A stretch of 64,000 nucleotides of DNA from Belliella alkalica. Its GTDB lineage: Bacteria; Bacteroidota; Bacteroidia; Cytophagales; Cyclobacteriaceae. The stretch spans positions 36,227-100,226 of the forward strand of contig NZ_JAKZGO010000016.1 in assembly GCF_022549785.1 (NCBI RefSeq). The letters run 5' to 3'. A model generated the notes under the pieces. That model made no database searches. It was not told the DNA's origin and worked only from the letters and a program-made list of their open reading frames with translations. Every line of letters begins with the position of its first letter. Position 1 is the first letter of the stretch. A program made the position numbers and the translations under genes. Below are positions 1-9,166 of this stretch, in pieces.

Positions 1-1094
1 CAGATGATGAAATCGTTGTAGTTGCTTCAGAAAAGCCCGCGATCAAATCAGCATTTGATATTGATTACAAGGAAATCAAAGAGATTCAGCCCGGCTGTGC
101 TTTGGTGATCAATAAAGATGGTAGCTTTGGAGAACATGAAATAATGCCTGCAAGGGAGAAAAAATCATGTTCATTTGAAAGGATTTATTTTTCTAGAGGT
201 ACTGACCCGGATATTTATAGAGAAAGGAAACAGCTTGGAAAAGCGTTGATACCTCAGATTCTCAAAGCAATCGATTTTGATCTCAAAAACACAGTTTTCT
301 CTTACATTCCAAATACAGCAGAAACAGCCTTTTTAGGAATGATTGAAGGTATTGAGGACTATTTGAGTGCAAAAAGGAAAGAGGTTTTGTTGGAAGGCAA
401 ACCGCATTTAGAGGACTTGGAAGAGCTTTTGCACTTTAGGCCAAGAGTAGAAAAGCTGGTTAGCAAGGATGTTAAGCTGAGGACTTTTATCACCAACGAC
501 TCTGATAGGGATGCGATGGTGGCCAATGTTTATGACACGACGTATGAAGTGGTCAGATCGGGAATAGACACTTTGGTAGTCATTGATGACAGTATCGTGA
601 GAGGGACTACACTTGAGAAAAGTATCTTGACCACATTGGATAAATTGAATCCAAAAAGAATTGTTATCGTTTCATCAGCACCACAAATCAGATTTCCTGA
701 TTGCTATGGAATTGACATGTCAAAAATGAAAGAATTCATAGCCTTCAGAGCTACAATGGAATTGCTTAAAGACAAGGGCATGTCAAATTTGATAGATCAA
801 ATTTATGAAGATGCAAAATCTGGTAATGTTTTGGAAGTCAATTATGCAAAAGGATTGTACGAACCATTTACTGACCAACAAATTTCTGATAAAGTAGCTG
901 AAATCATTACCTCTGATAATATCAAAGCAGAAGTAAAAGTCATCTATCAAACAGTAGAAAATTTGCACAAAGCTTGTCCTGAACATCTGGGAGATTGGTA
1001 TTTCACAGGGGATTTTCCTACACCTGGAGGAATGCGTGTAGTGAATAGAGCACTAGTGAATTATATAGAAGGAAAAGTCGAAAGGGCTTATTGA
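1..1094 (+). CDS. purF: Amidophosphoribosyltransferase, C-terminal part (5' end outside window)
   Basis: First enzyme of de novo purine synthesis: transfers ammonia from glutamine to PRPP to give phosphoribosylamine, in the cytosol. The reading frame is open from base 3, so the N-terminal glutaminase domain is mostly cut off by the window edge; an internal ATG at 102 is not the real start. The visible part holds the segment SCSFERIYFSRGTDP, typical of PurF where the two domains meet, and the PRPP-binding loop VVIDDSIVRGTT (about bases 579-614). The C-terminus (GDWYFTGDFPTPGG) matches what I recall of the long Bacteroidota form of PurF. A strong hairpin follows the stop. Family assignment is firm; the exact subgroup is inferred. 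Confidence 0.9.
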   Translation, partial: DDEIVVVASEKPAIKSAFDIDYKEIKEIQPGCALVINKDGSFGEHEIMPAREKKSCSFERIYFSRGTDPDIYRERKQLGKALIPQILKAIDFDLKNTVFSYIPNTAETAFLGMIEGIEDYLSAKRKEVLLEGKPHLEDLEELLHFRPRVEKLVSKDVKLRTFITNDSDRDAMVANVYDTTYEVVRSGIDTLVVIDDSIVRGTTLEKSILTTLDKLNPKRIVIVSSAPQIRFPDCYGIDMSKMKEFIAFRATMELLKDKGMSNLIDQIYEDAKSGNVLEVNYAKGLYEPFTDQQISDKVAEIITSDNIKAEVKVIYQTVENLHKACPEHLGDWYFTGDFPTPGGMRVVNRALVNYIEGKVERAY

Positions 1095-1095
1095 T

Positions 1096-1140
1096 AAGAT
1101 AAAAAAAGAGAAGCCAAATCAGCTTCTCTTTTTTTATCTT
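1096..1140. terminator. Bidirectional intrinsic terminator
   Basis: Perfect 19-bp inverted repeat (1096-1114 with 1122-1140) around a 7-base loop. The stem holds AGAGAAGC flanked by an A-run on one side and a T-run on the other, so it can stop transcription from both purF and the convergent receiver gene. Confidence 0.9.
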
Positions 1141-1171
1141 AGTTTATTAAAGTTGTCTAAGCTATCTCTTT

Positions 1172-1528
1172 CTACCTCAGTCCATTGATGACATTAAGGA
1201 GGTCATCTGGATTGATAGGCTTGGAGACAAATGCATCAGCTCCTTTTTCTATCGCCTCTGTTGCGATATCTTGATCTCCATACCTGGTGATCAACACTAC
1301 TTTGGATCCTTGGTTTATGGATTTTAATTTTTCCAAAATATCTATTCCGTTCATATCAGGTAGCCTGTAATCGAGAATGGCAAATCCAAAATCATTCAAT
1401 TCCATCAATTCTAATGCGTCACGACCATTTTGAGCATCCATGACTTGGAAATTGTTTTTGGATAAGAATCTGGTGAGGAGTTTACAAAAGACAACATCAT
1501 CTTCGACTATTAATATTTTATTACTCAT
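1172..1528 (-). CDS. Single-domain response regulator (CheY-like receiver)
   Basis: 118-residue stand-alone receiver domain with no output domain. Acidic pocket D10/D11, phospho-acceptor D53 in LDYRLPDMNG, conserved T81 and K103 (SKP) are all present, so it should accept phosphate. It overlaps the upstream gene by 4 bp (ATGA), implying translational coupling with the ATP-grasp-like protein. No histidine kinase lies beside it, so the partner kinase is unknown. It may act by protein-protein contact, perhaps on its operon partner; that is inference. Confidence 0.9.
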   Translation of the reverse strand: MSNKILIVEDDVVFCKLLTRFLSKNNFQVMDAQNGRDALELMELNDFGFAILDYRLPDMNGIDILEKLKSINQGSKVVLITRYGDQDIATEAIEKGADAFVSKPINPDDLLNVINGLR

Positions 1529-2937
1529 GATTTTTGGATTGAGGTTGTAAAATTACTTATAGATTCTCTTTGACCAAATGTTTGTATTGCATTTTGATCA
1601 ATGGCATATACGGCCATGGTACTTTGCACAAATCCTTTGATCAGTTCATCGACGCCAAGTCCGAGCTGACCGAAATTCCTGACATCAAACAACATCAGTC
1701 TCTCATCGGCATAAGACCAGCCATCTTCTCCCTTGACAGAAAGGTTTGTACCATATACTTCCCATGAATTCATATCCTCAGGTAACTCCTTATTCAATGG
1801 GAATCTCGACTTTCTTGAATACACAGCCAGTGGTCGCATTCCTTCTTCAGTAGCATGCATCATCAGACGTAAGTCAAATGCAAAGCTTCTTCCTTTGCTG
1901 TCTGGAATGGTACCAACATGATACCAAGATTTGTTTGGATCAAGACCTTTGCTATAGTTACTATGAATCAATTGCTGCACTAAATATTCATCATTTGGAT
2001 CAATTTCAGATTTCGCATGTTCCAGTTCTTTTTTACTGACGATTGTATATACGCCTTGGCCTGCATTGGAATCGGGAACTTTGATTACCATACTCCCCCC
2101 CAAAAGGTCGAAGTGATGATCCAATTCAGAATATTTCACTTTTCTATAGGTATCTGGGGTAAATATACTAATACCTTTATCATTAAATTCTTCATTGAAT
2201 CGATCATAGGCGGCACTCGCGACTTCCTTGTTTCTGCCACCAGCCAAACATGCTTCAATTGGATTCAAAAGAAGGGTTTTCGGATTTTCAGGTATTCTTG
2301 TCCATGGTTCCTGGGTTACATACCTGAAGGCCGCTCTTATTTCTACCCATTTTTCCTCTTCATTTCGGACATACATTTTCCCTTCGTCAAATTTGACTGG
2401 TGGATCTTGATCGTCTTTGTCAAACTTTGCCAAGAAAACATCCTCTCCAAAAACATCTGCTACAGTGGCAGCATAACCGATATTTTCCATCGGGTTTTTA
2501 TCATAGATTACCGCAAGTGAACCTTTTTCAGGATAGGCATCTACCATTGGTTTAAAGGTCTTTTCTATCAGTCGCTTATATCCACCTTGCTCTACGTTTA
2601 GATCAAGTAGTGGCATGGATTTTTGACCAGATGGACAGCTATTAGTTTCAATTACTGTTAATTTTCTGTTCCCTTCGTGGTTAGTGACATGCATCAAGTC
2701 TGTTCCTGCCCATCTGAAATATTGAGGCTGATAGCTCATGATTTTTTTGATTGTATCAGGATCACTTTGCGGATGAAGTCTGTGATAGCGCTCCACCATC
2801 TGCTCGTGCGTAAGATTCAAAAAGTAGGAAACCAATGGATGTATGTTTGAATTCAAAACTCTAGGATACCAATGATCCGTAGGTTCAAAATCCCCTGGTT
2901 CTACTAAGTGGACGTTTTTCGAAATTGATAATTTCAT
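1525..2937 (-). CDS. Uncharacterised protein with ATP-grasp-like region
   Basis: 470 residues, no signal peptide, no membrane segment; probably cytosolic. I do not recognise the family with certainty. The stretch MVIKVPDSNAGQGVYTI (about residues 280-296) resembles the nucleotide-binding strand-loop of ATP-grasp ligases, and ETNSCPSGQKSMPLLD (about 97-112) looks like a conserved ligand-binding loop as in circularly permuted ATP-grasp enzymes. The C-terminal part carries FDLRLMM, a possible metal/ATP segment. It ends by overlapping the start of a CheY-like receiver by 4 bp, so the two are co-translated. An amide- or peptide-bond-forming ligase under phospho-control is a reasonable guess, not shown. 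Confidence 0.55.
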   Translation of the reverse strand: MKLSISKNVHLVEPGDFEPTDHWYPRVLNSNIHPLVSYFLNLTHEQMVERYHRLHPQSDPDTIKKIMSYQPQYFRWAGTDLMHVTNHEGNRKLTVIETNSCPSGQKSMPLLDLNVEQGGYKRLIEKTFKPMVDAYPEKGSLAVIYDKNPMENIGYAATVADVFGEDVFLAKFDKDDQDPPVKFDEGKMYVRNEEEKWVEIRAAFRYVTQEPWTRIPENPKTLLLNPIEACLAGGRNKEVASAAYDRFNEEFNDKGISIFTPDTYRKVKYSELDHHFDLLGGSMVIKVPDSNAGQGVYTIVSKKELEHAKSEIDPNDEYLVQQLIHSNYSKGLDPNKSWYHVGTIPDSKGRSFAFDLRLMMHATEEGMRPLAVYSRKSRFPLNKELPEDMNSWEVYGTNLSVKGEDGWSYADERLMLFDVRNFGQLGLGVDELIKGFVQSTMAVYAIDQNAIQTFGQRESISNFTTSIQKS

Positions 2938-2964
2938 ATAATTTATTTTAATGAATTTTAATAC

Positions 2965-3720
2965 TTAAGATTGATAATTTTGGAATATTCCCTCTACAAT
3001 ATCCCAGTTTTTCCATAGCATCAGTATGCCACTAAGTACCATACTGGCCACTACGATTTGTCTGAAGAAATTTTCTGAAATTTTGGCCAAGATCAATTTT
3101 CCAAAATAGACAGCTACCATTGAGGTAACTCCGATAAGTACTCCGAATTTGAGTACTTCTCCCGTTACATACCCATAGTATGCATAACTGATGATTTTGG
3201 TAGTGTGTAGTAAGATTGCATTGGCAGCCCTTGTTCCCAAAAGTGATTCTTTACTGATCCCATAATTGAGGTAAGCAGAGTTCATCAAAGGTCCCACACC
3301 GCCAATAAGTCCTGAAAGAAAAGCTACTACAAGCCCCATAGGTGCAAAATGCCAAGCTTTTATTTTGAATTTGCTTTCCTTCTTTTTCTTAAATTGGAAG
3401 ACTGTAGAAACCAAAAGCAATCCAATCAAAATCTGAAGGTAGTCGCTTGACATGCTTGCAAATAACATTGCTCCAAGAATTGAACCGACTATGGTGGATG
3501 GGAAAAGCCAAGTGAATAGCTTCCAATCTATATCTTTCCAAAAGAGTGCTACCTTAGAAGTACTACTCAATCCAATACTAATAGCCATCACTGGGGCAAC
3601 TGCCTTCACTCCAACCACTACAGCTACTAAAGGCATTAATAACAAACTTGCTCCGCCGCCTGTTAGGGTACTCAAAATAAAAACTACGAAAGCGCCGATA
3701 AGCACAAGAATCAATTGCAT
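2965..3720 (-). CDS. TauE/SafE-family membrane permease
   Basis: About 251 residues, nearly all hydrophobic, consistent with about eight membrane helices. The opening segment AFVVFILSTLTGGGASLLLMP and the mid-protein GLIGGVGPLMNSAYL are the two half-repeat signatures of the TauE/SafE (sulfite exporter-like) family, which exports or imports sulfonates and related anions. The start is placed at the ATG at 3720 (MQLILVLIGA), giving a normal N-terminal helix; an upstream ATG at 3759 would add 13 polar residues. The gene lies 27 bp upstream of the ATP-grasp-like gene on the same strand and may be co-transcribed with it. Substrate unknown. Confidence 0.82.
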   Translation of the reverse strand: MQLILVLIGAFVVFILSTLTGGGASLLLMPLVAVVVGVKAVAPVMAISIGLSSTSKVALFWKDIDWKLFTWLFPSTIVGSILGAMLFASMSSDYLQILIGLLLVSTVFQFKKKKESKFKIKAWHFAPMGLVVAFLSGLIGGVGPLMNSAYLNYGISKESLLGTRAANAILLHTTKIISYAYYGYVTGEVLKFGVLIGVTSMVAVYFGKLILAKISENFFRQIVVASMVLSGILMLWKNWDIVEGIFQNYQS

Positions 3721-3869
3721 AAATAAATCTTTTGTTGTCTTTTTACAGTTGAATGTCAATTGAAGTGTCTAATTGACCTCACTGTTTTACCATTTGCCAC
3801 AACAAAAGAAAATTTCGTACCAGTTTTATGTAAAATTTTACTTTTTATTTAGATAATTTGTTTGATTAA

Positions 3870-3900
3870 TTGTAGAATTTTACCCCATTTTGTAGAATTA
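3870..3900. promoter_or_regulatory. Direct repeat upstream of the M42 peptidase gene
   Basis: TTGTAGAATT occurs at 3870-3879 and again at 3890-3899, exactly 20 bp apart, 28 bp before the peptidase ATG. Two helical turns of spacing is compatible with a tandem regulator site or part of the promoter. No regulator is known for it. Confidence 0.35.
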
Positions 3901-3926
3901 AGTGTAAAAATTAAAATATAAAGATT

Positions 3927-4979
3927 ATGAATGTTGATGTGTCCTTATTGAAACAAATCTGTGAAATAGCTGGAGCTCCTGGCTTTGAGAAAAGAGTGAG
4001 GGATTTGATTGTTGAAATTGTCACTCCGATAGTGGATGAGGTGATATTGGACAATATGGGGAATATTATCGCTGTTAAAAAATCTAAAAAAAATCCTGAC
4101 TCGAAAAAAATCATGGTTGCTGCACACATGGATGAGATTGGATTTATAGTAACTCATATTGATGACAATGGATTTGTTAGATTCCATACACTTGGAGGAT
4201 TCGATCCCAAGACACTTACAGCGCAGCGAGTGATTATTCATGGCAGCAAAGATTTGGTTGGCGTAATGGGCTCGAAGCCAATCCACGTAATGTCTCCCGA
4301 AGAAAAAACAAAGCTTCCTAAGACTACTGATTTCTTCATTGATTTGGGAATGAGTAAAGAAGAGGTTAAGAAATTTGTGTCGATAGGTGATCCAATCACC
4401 AGAGACCGTGAATTGATCGAAATGGGAGATTGTGTCAATTGTAAATCTATAGACAACCGTGTTGCCGTTTATATATTGATCGAAACGCTAAAAACACTAG
4501 AAGATCCTGCTTATGATCTTTATGCGACATTCACTGTGCAAGAGGAAGTAGGACTTCGTGGAGCAAATGTAGCAGCACATAGGATTAATCCTGATTTTGG
4601 GATTGCATTGGATACCACGATTGCATTTGACGTTCCGGGAGCTCAAGCTCACGAAAAAGTTACAGAATTAGGAAAAGGTACAGCCATCAAAATCATGGAT
4701 GCAATGACCATCTGCGATTATAGAATGGTTGATTTCATGAAAAAAACAGCTGAAAAGCATCAGATCAAATGGCAACCAGAAATTCTGACTGCTGGTGGAA
4801 CAGATACAGCAGGTGTTCAAAGAATGGGGAAACAAGGAGCTATTGCAGGTGCGATTTCTATTCCAACAAGACATTTGCATCAAGTGATAGAAATGGCCCA
4901 TAAAGAAGATATCGCAAACAGTGTTCTATTGCTAAATGCTTGTCTAGAATCAATTGATCAATATGACTGGAAGCATTAA
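3927..4979 (+). CDS. M42-family metallo-aminopeptidase
   Basis: 350 residues, no signal peptide, so a cytosolic peptidase of the M42 (glutamyl aminopeptidase/TET) family, often called endoglucanase-like in annotations. Metal ligands are visible in order: H67 and D69 in AAHMDEIG, the bridging Asp in SIDNR (about 177), the Glu-Glu pair in VQEEVGLRGA (general base and ligand), Asp in ALDTT, and His in TRHLHQV near the C-terminus. Length is normal for the family. These enzymes form large tetrahedral assemblies and trim peptides. Stands alone, with its own upstream region. Confidence 0.93.
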   Translation: MNVDVSLLKQICEIAGAPGFEKRVRDLIVEIVTPIVDEVILDNMGNIIAVKKSKKNPDSKKIMVAAHMDEIGFIVTHIDDNGFVRFHTLGGFDPKTLTAQRVIIHGSKDLVGVMGSKPIHVMSPEEKTKLPKTTDFFIDLGMSKEEVKKFVSIGDPITRDRELIEMGDCVNCKSIDNRVAVYILIETLKTLEDPAYDLYATFTVQEEVGLRGANVAAHRINPDFGIALDTTIAFDVPGAQAHEKVTELGKGTAIKIMDAMTICDYRMVDFMKKTAEKHQIKWQPEILTAGGTDTAGVQRMGKQGAIAGAISIPTRHLHQVIEMAHKEDIANSVLLLNACLESIDQYDWKH

Positions 4980-5117
4980 TTGATTAGTTTTTTTTCTTAT
5001 CTGAAATATTTCCAGAATCTTAATCAAATTATTGGTTTTAGTAGATGGTTATTATTTGTTGAATATTAATTAGTGATTCAAAAGGTATAGGAATCTGAAT
5101 TCTGTTTCCTAATCACA

Positions 5118-5155
5118 AAAAAGCCTGCCCAGATCAAAATATGGGCAGGCTTTTT
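5118..5155. terminator. Intrinsic terminator
   Basis: Perfect 13-bp stem (AAAAAGCCTGCCC with GGGCAGGCTTTTT) around a 12-base loop. It has A- and T-runs on both sides, so it works in both directions between the convergent peptidase and DUF2911 genes. Confidence 0.92.
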
Positions 5156-5171
5156 ATTATGTTCCAATTCT

Positions 5172-5777
5172 TTAGAAAGCTCCTTTGAAGCCTTCCATTT
5201 TCTGATCTACTTGTGTGTCCACCATGAAAGAAACTTGATAGTTTTCCCATGACATGGTGATTTTTGCGATTTTGTTGTTTTCAGCTGAGATGGTGTACAT
5301 CAGTCTTTCCTGAGGAGAATCCACTTTGGTAGTTGAGGCTTTGAAAGAAACCAAATCATCTTTAGCGAGTGTTTCTTCATCAATTTTCCCATCTTTCATG
5401 TAGGCAAATACAGAATTTCCTTTGCTGTTGATATGAACAGTCCAGTCACCAGATTCAGCAGGAGTCATATAAATGGCATATTTACCAGGTCTTAGATTTT
5501 TTCCTCCCACGCTTACAGCAGTACTGAATTCTATCATTGTAGTTGCATTTGCACCAGCCCTCCAAGTTGTCCCAAATTTTTCGATTTCACCAAATATCTT
5601 TCTTCCCTTCACGGCAGGAGAGGAGTAGTCTATGCTGATTTTGGTGAAGCCTACATTTTGTGATACAAATGCTGCTGGGCTAGGTGCAGGAGCTTGCATT
5701 TGTGCAAATGCTTTTTCATTTCCAACGAAAAAGAACACTAAAGTAAGTGTGGTAAATAATAGTCCAATTTTTTTCAT
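5172..5777 (-). CDS. DUF2911 secreted protein
   Basis: 201 residues with a clear signal peptide ending at AFAQ (about residue 26). The body follows the DUF2911 pattern: ISIDYSSPAVKGRKIFG, then GTTWRAGANATT, then PGKYAIYMTP, and a C-terminal strand-rich part. DUF2911 proteins are common periplasmic or surface proteins of Bacteroidota of unknown function. Monocistronic, with a bidirectional terminator behind it. Confidence 0.9.
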   Translation of the reverse strand: MKKIGLLFTTLTLVFFFVGNEKAFAQMQAPAPSPAAFVSQNVGFTKISIDYSSPAVKGRKIFGEIEKFGTTWRAGANATTMIEFSTAVSVGGKNLRPGKYAIYMTPAESGDWTVHINSKGNSVFAYMKDGKIDEETLAKDDLVSFKASTTKVDSPQERLMYTISAENNKIAKITMSWENYQVSFMVDTQVDQKMEGFKGAF

Positions 5778-5931
5778 AATAGGTTGATTGTTTTTTGATT
5801 TTAAGTAAAACGAAAATATAACTTCAAAATTAAAGTCTTGTTTACAATTTGATGAGTTTCATCCCGAAATTTGTAAAAATGAATAGTTTTTGTGGTTTTT
5901 ATTATTGTACATAAATCAAAAATTTAATTTT

Positions 5932-6597
5932 ATGAGCTATACAGTAAAAATCACAGAAATATATTCTTTGACGCATGACGTTAAAAAGTTTAAAACAGAA
6001 AAGCCACAGGAATACAAATTTAAACCTGGACAAGCTACAGAAGTAGCAATCAACAAGGATGGCTGGAGAGATGAAAAAAGGCCTTTTACATTTACATCAT
6101 TGCCTGATGATGATTATCTTGAATTTGTCATCAAGTCTTATAGAAATCATGAAGGAGTCACCAAGCAAATCGAGGATTTGGTAAAAGGGGATGAATTGAT
6201 AATAGATGATTCTTGGGGTGCGATCGAGTATAAAGGGAAAGGTGTTTTTATAGCAGGAGGTGCCGGAATAACTCCCTTTATCAGTATAATTAAAAATCTA
6301 AAGGCTTCAGGAGAACTTGCTGATAATAAATTGATTTTTGCCAATAAAACCGGTAAGGATGTGATCATGGAGTCCTATTTTCATGAAATACTTGGAGAGA
6401 ATTTTATCTCTATTCTGGACGGAGAAAAGCTTGATGGTCATGCGTATGGAAGGGTAAACATGGATTTTCTCAAAGAAAAGCTGAATGATTTTTCCCAGAA
6501 ATTCTACGTTTGTGGACCGCCAAAGATGGTAGAAGGAGTGAGTGAAATTTTAGAAAAACTCGGTGCTGACCCTGATGGAATTACCTTTGAAGAGTAA
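5932..6597 (+). CDS. Flavodoxin/ferredoxin-NAD(P) reductase-like oxidoreductase
   Basis: 221 residues using the ATG at 5932 (MSYTVKITEI); an upstream ATG at 5890 would add an unlikely 14-residue leader. A flavin-binding beta-barrel comes first, with RPFTFTS at 50-56 (the RxxT/S flavin motif). An NAD(P)-binding domain follows with GVFIAGGAGITPFIS and, near the end, FYVCGPPKMVEG. This is the ferredoxin-reductase-like fold without an iron-sulfur domain. It probably moves electrons between NAD(P)H and a flavodoxin, ferredoxin or haem partner in the cytosol; the partner is not visible. A perfect terminator hairpin follows immediately. Confidence 0.85.
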   Translation: MSYTVKITEIYSLTHDVKKFKTEKPQEYKFKPGQATEVAINKDGWRDEKRPFTFTSLPDDDYLEFVIKSYRNHEGVTKQIEDLVKGDELIIDDSWGAIEYKGKGVFIAGGAGITPFISIIKNLKASGELADNKLIFANKTGKDVIMESYFHEILGENFISILDGEKLDGHAYGRVNMDFLKEKLNDFSQKFYVCGPPKMVEGVSEILEKLGADPDGITFEE

Positions 6598-6635
6598 TCG
6601 AAGAGTGAGATTGATTCTCACTCTTCGATTTTTTT
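6598..6635. terminator. Intrinsic terminator
   Basis: Perfect 13-bp stem (TCGAAGAGTGAGA at 6598-6610 with 6616-6628), 5-base loop, then seven T's. It starts one base after the reductase stop codon. Confidence 0.92.
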
Positions 6636-6641
6636 CATTTC

Positions 6642-8996
6642 CTAAAAGTTATATCTGGCACTGATTAAAGCAATTCTGGTTTCTCTTTTGGAATAAAAAG
6701 ATTGCGAAAAAGTATTGGTCAAACTATTTCCCGCGAAACGTCTTGTATCAAAAATATCCCTAATGCTCAGTGCAAGACTCCCTTTTTTATCAAAAAAGCT
6801 TTTTTGAATATTGGCATCTAAGAAATACTGGGAGAGATCTCTTCCCTGTGCTTCTATTTCTGGAGAATCATAATTGAAAACAAATTGCAAGCTAATATCA
6901 AGTGGTAATTTAAAATCAGAATTGATTTTTGTATTCCAAGCAAAACCACTATTTACAAATTCTTCACCCAAATTTGAGCCATCTACACTTATATTGAAGC
7001 CAGTCAAACTGCCGCTGACATTCCACCAAGGAGCAATTTCGACCAAACCGATCAATTCCACTCCATAAGATTCACCTGTATTCAAATTCTCCGGCTGAGA
7101 AAAGGATATTCCATCTTCAATTACGGTAATGAAATCCAATAAACCACTGACCTGTCTGTAGAAGAAATTGGTTGTCAAACTCGCTTTTTTCAACTCCATA
7201 ATATGACCCAATTCCAAGGAATGAATCATTTCTGGCTGCAGAAATGGATTACCTCTTCTTACATTGAGGGAATCGGTAATATCAGGGAAAGGGTTTAGTC
7301 TCCAAGCAGTAGGTCTATCGATTCGTCTACTGTAAGTAAACTTTATTTGTTGGGCTTCATTGAATTTGTACAATGTCTGAAGACTTGGGAACAAATTGAA
7401 GTATTCTTGGGTATTTCGCTCATCAGTATTATATAGGTAAGTATCAACTGTAGTATATTCTCCTCTCAATCCTGCGGTAATATCGATTTTGTCGCTTGAT
7501 TTGCTCAGCACAAAGTATCCTGCATGGATTCTGTCTTTGTAGTCGAACCTATTGCTGATGTTTGGATCATTTACAAAATCCTGAAATCCCTCTTCAAACC
7601 TCGAGTAATCATAATCATTGTCAAAATTTCTCAAGTTGGATTTTGCACCTATCTCTAACTTCAGTTTGTTGGAAAATGGATGTATATAATCTGCCTGAAT
7701 GATGGTATTATACCTTTTTTCATCTGTAAATGCACGTTCTTGACCATTGAGGTTTTCTGGATTAGGACTAGATGCATTTCTGAATATTTCTATGTTTTGG
7801 GTTTTGAATTGATTGACATAGGAATTACTCACAATAAATTTAAACGACCTCTCTTTGTCATCAAATGACCTTTCATAGATCAATGAATTTTCAAGTCCAT
7901 CGTCAGTTTCGTTTTCATTGTTTCTTCTGACATATTCAAGTACCAAATCATCTGAATCAATTGTCGCCAACCTTGAATAGAGGGTATTTATTTGCTTGTC
8001 TAGACTCGTGCTGAATACACCTTCATAGCTTATGGTGTTTTTGCCAAAGTAATAATCAGCGCCATAATTGAAGGTATGTCCAGTGTTTTCATTTCGATTT
8101 CCTGTTTCTTGATTAAGCCTCTCTCCATCACCAAAAATCTCCCTTTCGATCCTTCGAGTCCCAACATCTCTCCATCTTCTCAAATTATAGCCGGCATAGA
8201 CGTTGTAATTGACGGTTCTATGATTGAATCTTGCTCCAGTATTCATTCTCCCTCTTGTACCATAGGTGAATTCTACACCACCATTAGTTCCCAAATCATC
8301 TCCTTTTTTTAATATAATATCAATGATGCCACCTTCAGCTTCTGCATCATATCGAGCATTTGGGTTGTTGATGATCCTTATTTGTTCGATAGCACTTGCA
8401 GGAATCTGATCTAGATTTTGTGTCAAAGAAGAATTTCTTCCATTTATCAAGACATTGGTTCCAGTGCTACCTCTGAGCGAGATACCACCATCATCTCCAA
8501 CCCTTACCGAAGGAGTATTCCGGAGAATATCTAGTAGTGTCCCTCCAATATTTGATAAATTTTGTCCAGGGTTGATTGTGATGCCTTCTACATTTGTACG
8601 CATTAGGATTTTGCTAGACTGTACCGTTACTTCTTCCAAGTTTTCGCCTTCGTTCACAAATTCAATTTTATCGAGATTTAAATTTCTGTCAATATTTAAA
8701 TTCTCTCTTTCAAACTGTTGGTATCCAATCAGGTAGAGTCTAAGATTGTAAGTTCCTGCTTGTACATCTAAAGAAAAGGCCCCATCAAAATTTGTATCTG
8801 TATATGCAATCGGGCTTTCTGCTTTAAGCGAAAATACTGCGACTTGTACAAATGGAACTGGTTCTTTGGTTTCAGAATCAATCACAGTGCCTGTTACTTT
8901 ATACTCTTTTGCCTGATTTTGGGCATAAATTGAACACTGTGATCCAAAAAAAATCAAAAATACTTTGATCAAAAATATACATTTGAGGATTTTCAT
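6642..8996 (-). CDS. TonB-dependent receptor-like outer-membrane beta-barrel protein
   Basis: 784 residues from the ATG at 8996 (MKILKCIFLIKVFLIFFG..., signal peptide ending SIYAQ). The frame stays open upstream to 9221, but that stretch encodes no plausible leader. Order: carboxypeptidase-regulatory-like domain (KVTGTVIDSETKEPVPFVQV), a plug domain (ILRNTPSVRVGDDGGISLRG, VLINGRNSS, IRIINNPNARYDAEAEGGIIDIILKK), then a long outer-membrane beta-barrel ending in ISARYNF with terminal Phe. This is the CarboxypepD_reg/OMP_b-brl_3 class, common in Bacteroidota and distinct from SusC. No SusD partner lies beside it. Ligand unknown. Confidence 0.88.
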   Translation of the reverse strand: MKILKCIFLIKVFLIFFGSQCSIYAQNQAKEYKVTGTVIDSETKEPVPFVQVAVFSLKAESPIAYTDTNFDGAFSLDVQAGTYNLRLYLIGYQQFERENLNIDRNLNLDKIEFVNEGENLEEVTVQSSKILMRTNVEGITINPGQNLSNIGGTLLDILRNTPSVRVGDDGGISLRGSTGTNVLINGRNSSLTQNLDQIPASAIEQIRIINNPNARYDAEAEGGIIDIILKKGDDLGTNGGVEFTYGTRGRMNTGARFNHRTVNYNVYAGYNLRRWRDVGTRRIEREIFGDGERLNQETGNRNENTGHTFNYGADYYFGKNTISYEGVFSTSLDKQINTLYSRLATIDSDDLVLEYVRRNNENETDDGLENSLIYERSFDDKERSFKFIVSNSYVNQFKTQNIEIFRNASSPNPENLNGQERAFTDEKRYNTIIQADYIHPFSNKLKLEIGAKSNLRNFDNDYDYSRFEEGFQDFVNDPNISNRFDYKDRIHAGYFVLSKSSDKIDITAGLRGEYTTVDTYLYNTDERNTQEYFNLFPSLQTLYKFNEAQQIKFTYSRRIDRPTAWRLNPFPDITDSLNVRRGNPFLQPEMIHSLELGHIMELKKASLTTNFFYRQVSGLLDFITVIEDGISFSQPENLNTGESYGVELIGLVEIAPWWNVSGSLTGFNISVDGSNLGEEFVNSGFAWNTKINSDFKLPLDISLQFVFNYDSPEIEAQGRDLSQYFLDANIQKSFFDKKGSLALSIRDIFDTRRFAGNSLTNTFSQSFYSKRETRIALISARYNF

Positions 8997-9166
8997 TGTA
9001 GAGCTATGGAGCTTGATTTTATTTTTGGAACTCCAAATATGGAAAGCCAAATTCCACAGATTAAGTTTAATAAAATGTGGAAAAAGTGATAAGTGGTTAT
9101 TTTGTTTTTTAGTTTTCGAAAATTTCTTGTCTCCTAAATGAGAAAGGAGGAAAATCCATGATAAAT

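Noticed and set aside
2017..2520. Open reading frame of 167 codons antisense to the ATP-grasp-like gene
   Set aside because: Composition (Phe/Ile/Tyr/Cys-rich) is that of a shadow frame, and the opposite strand encodes a coherent protein throughout.
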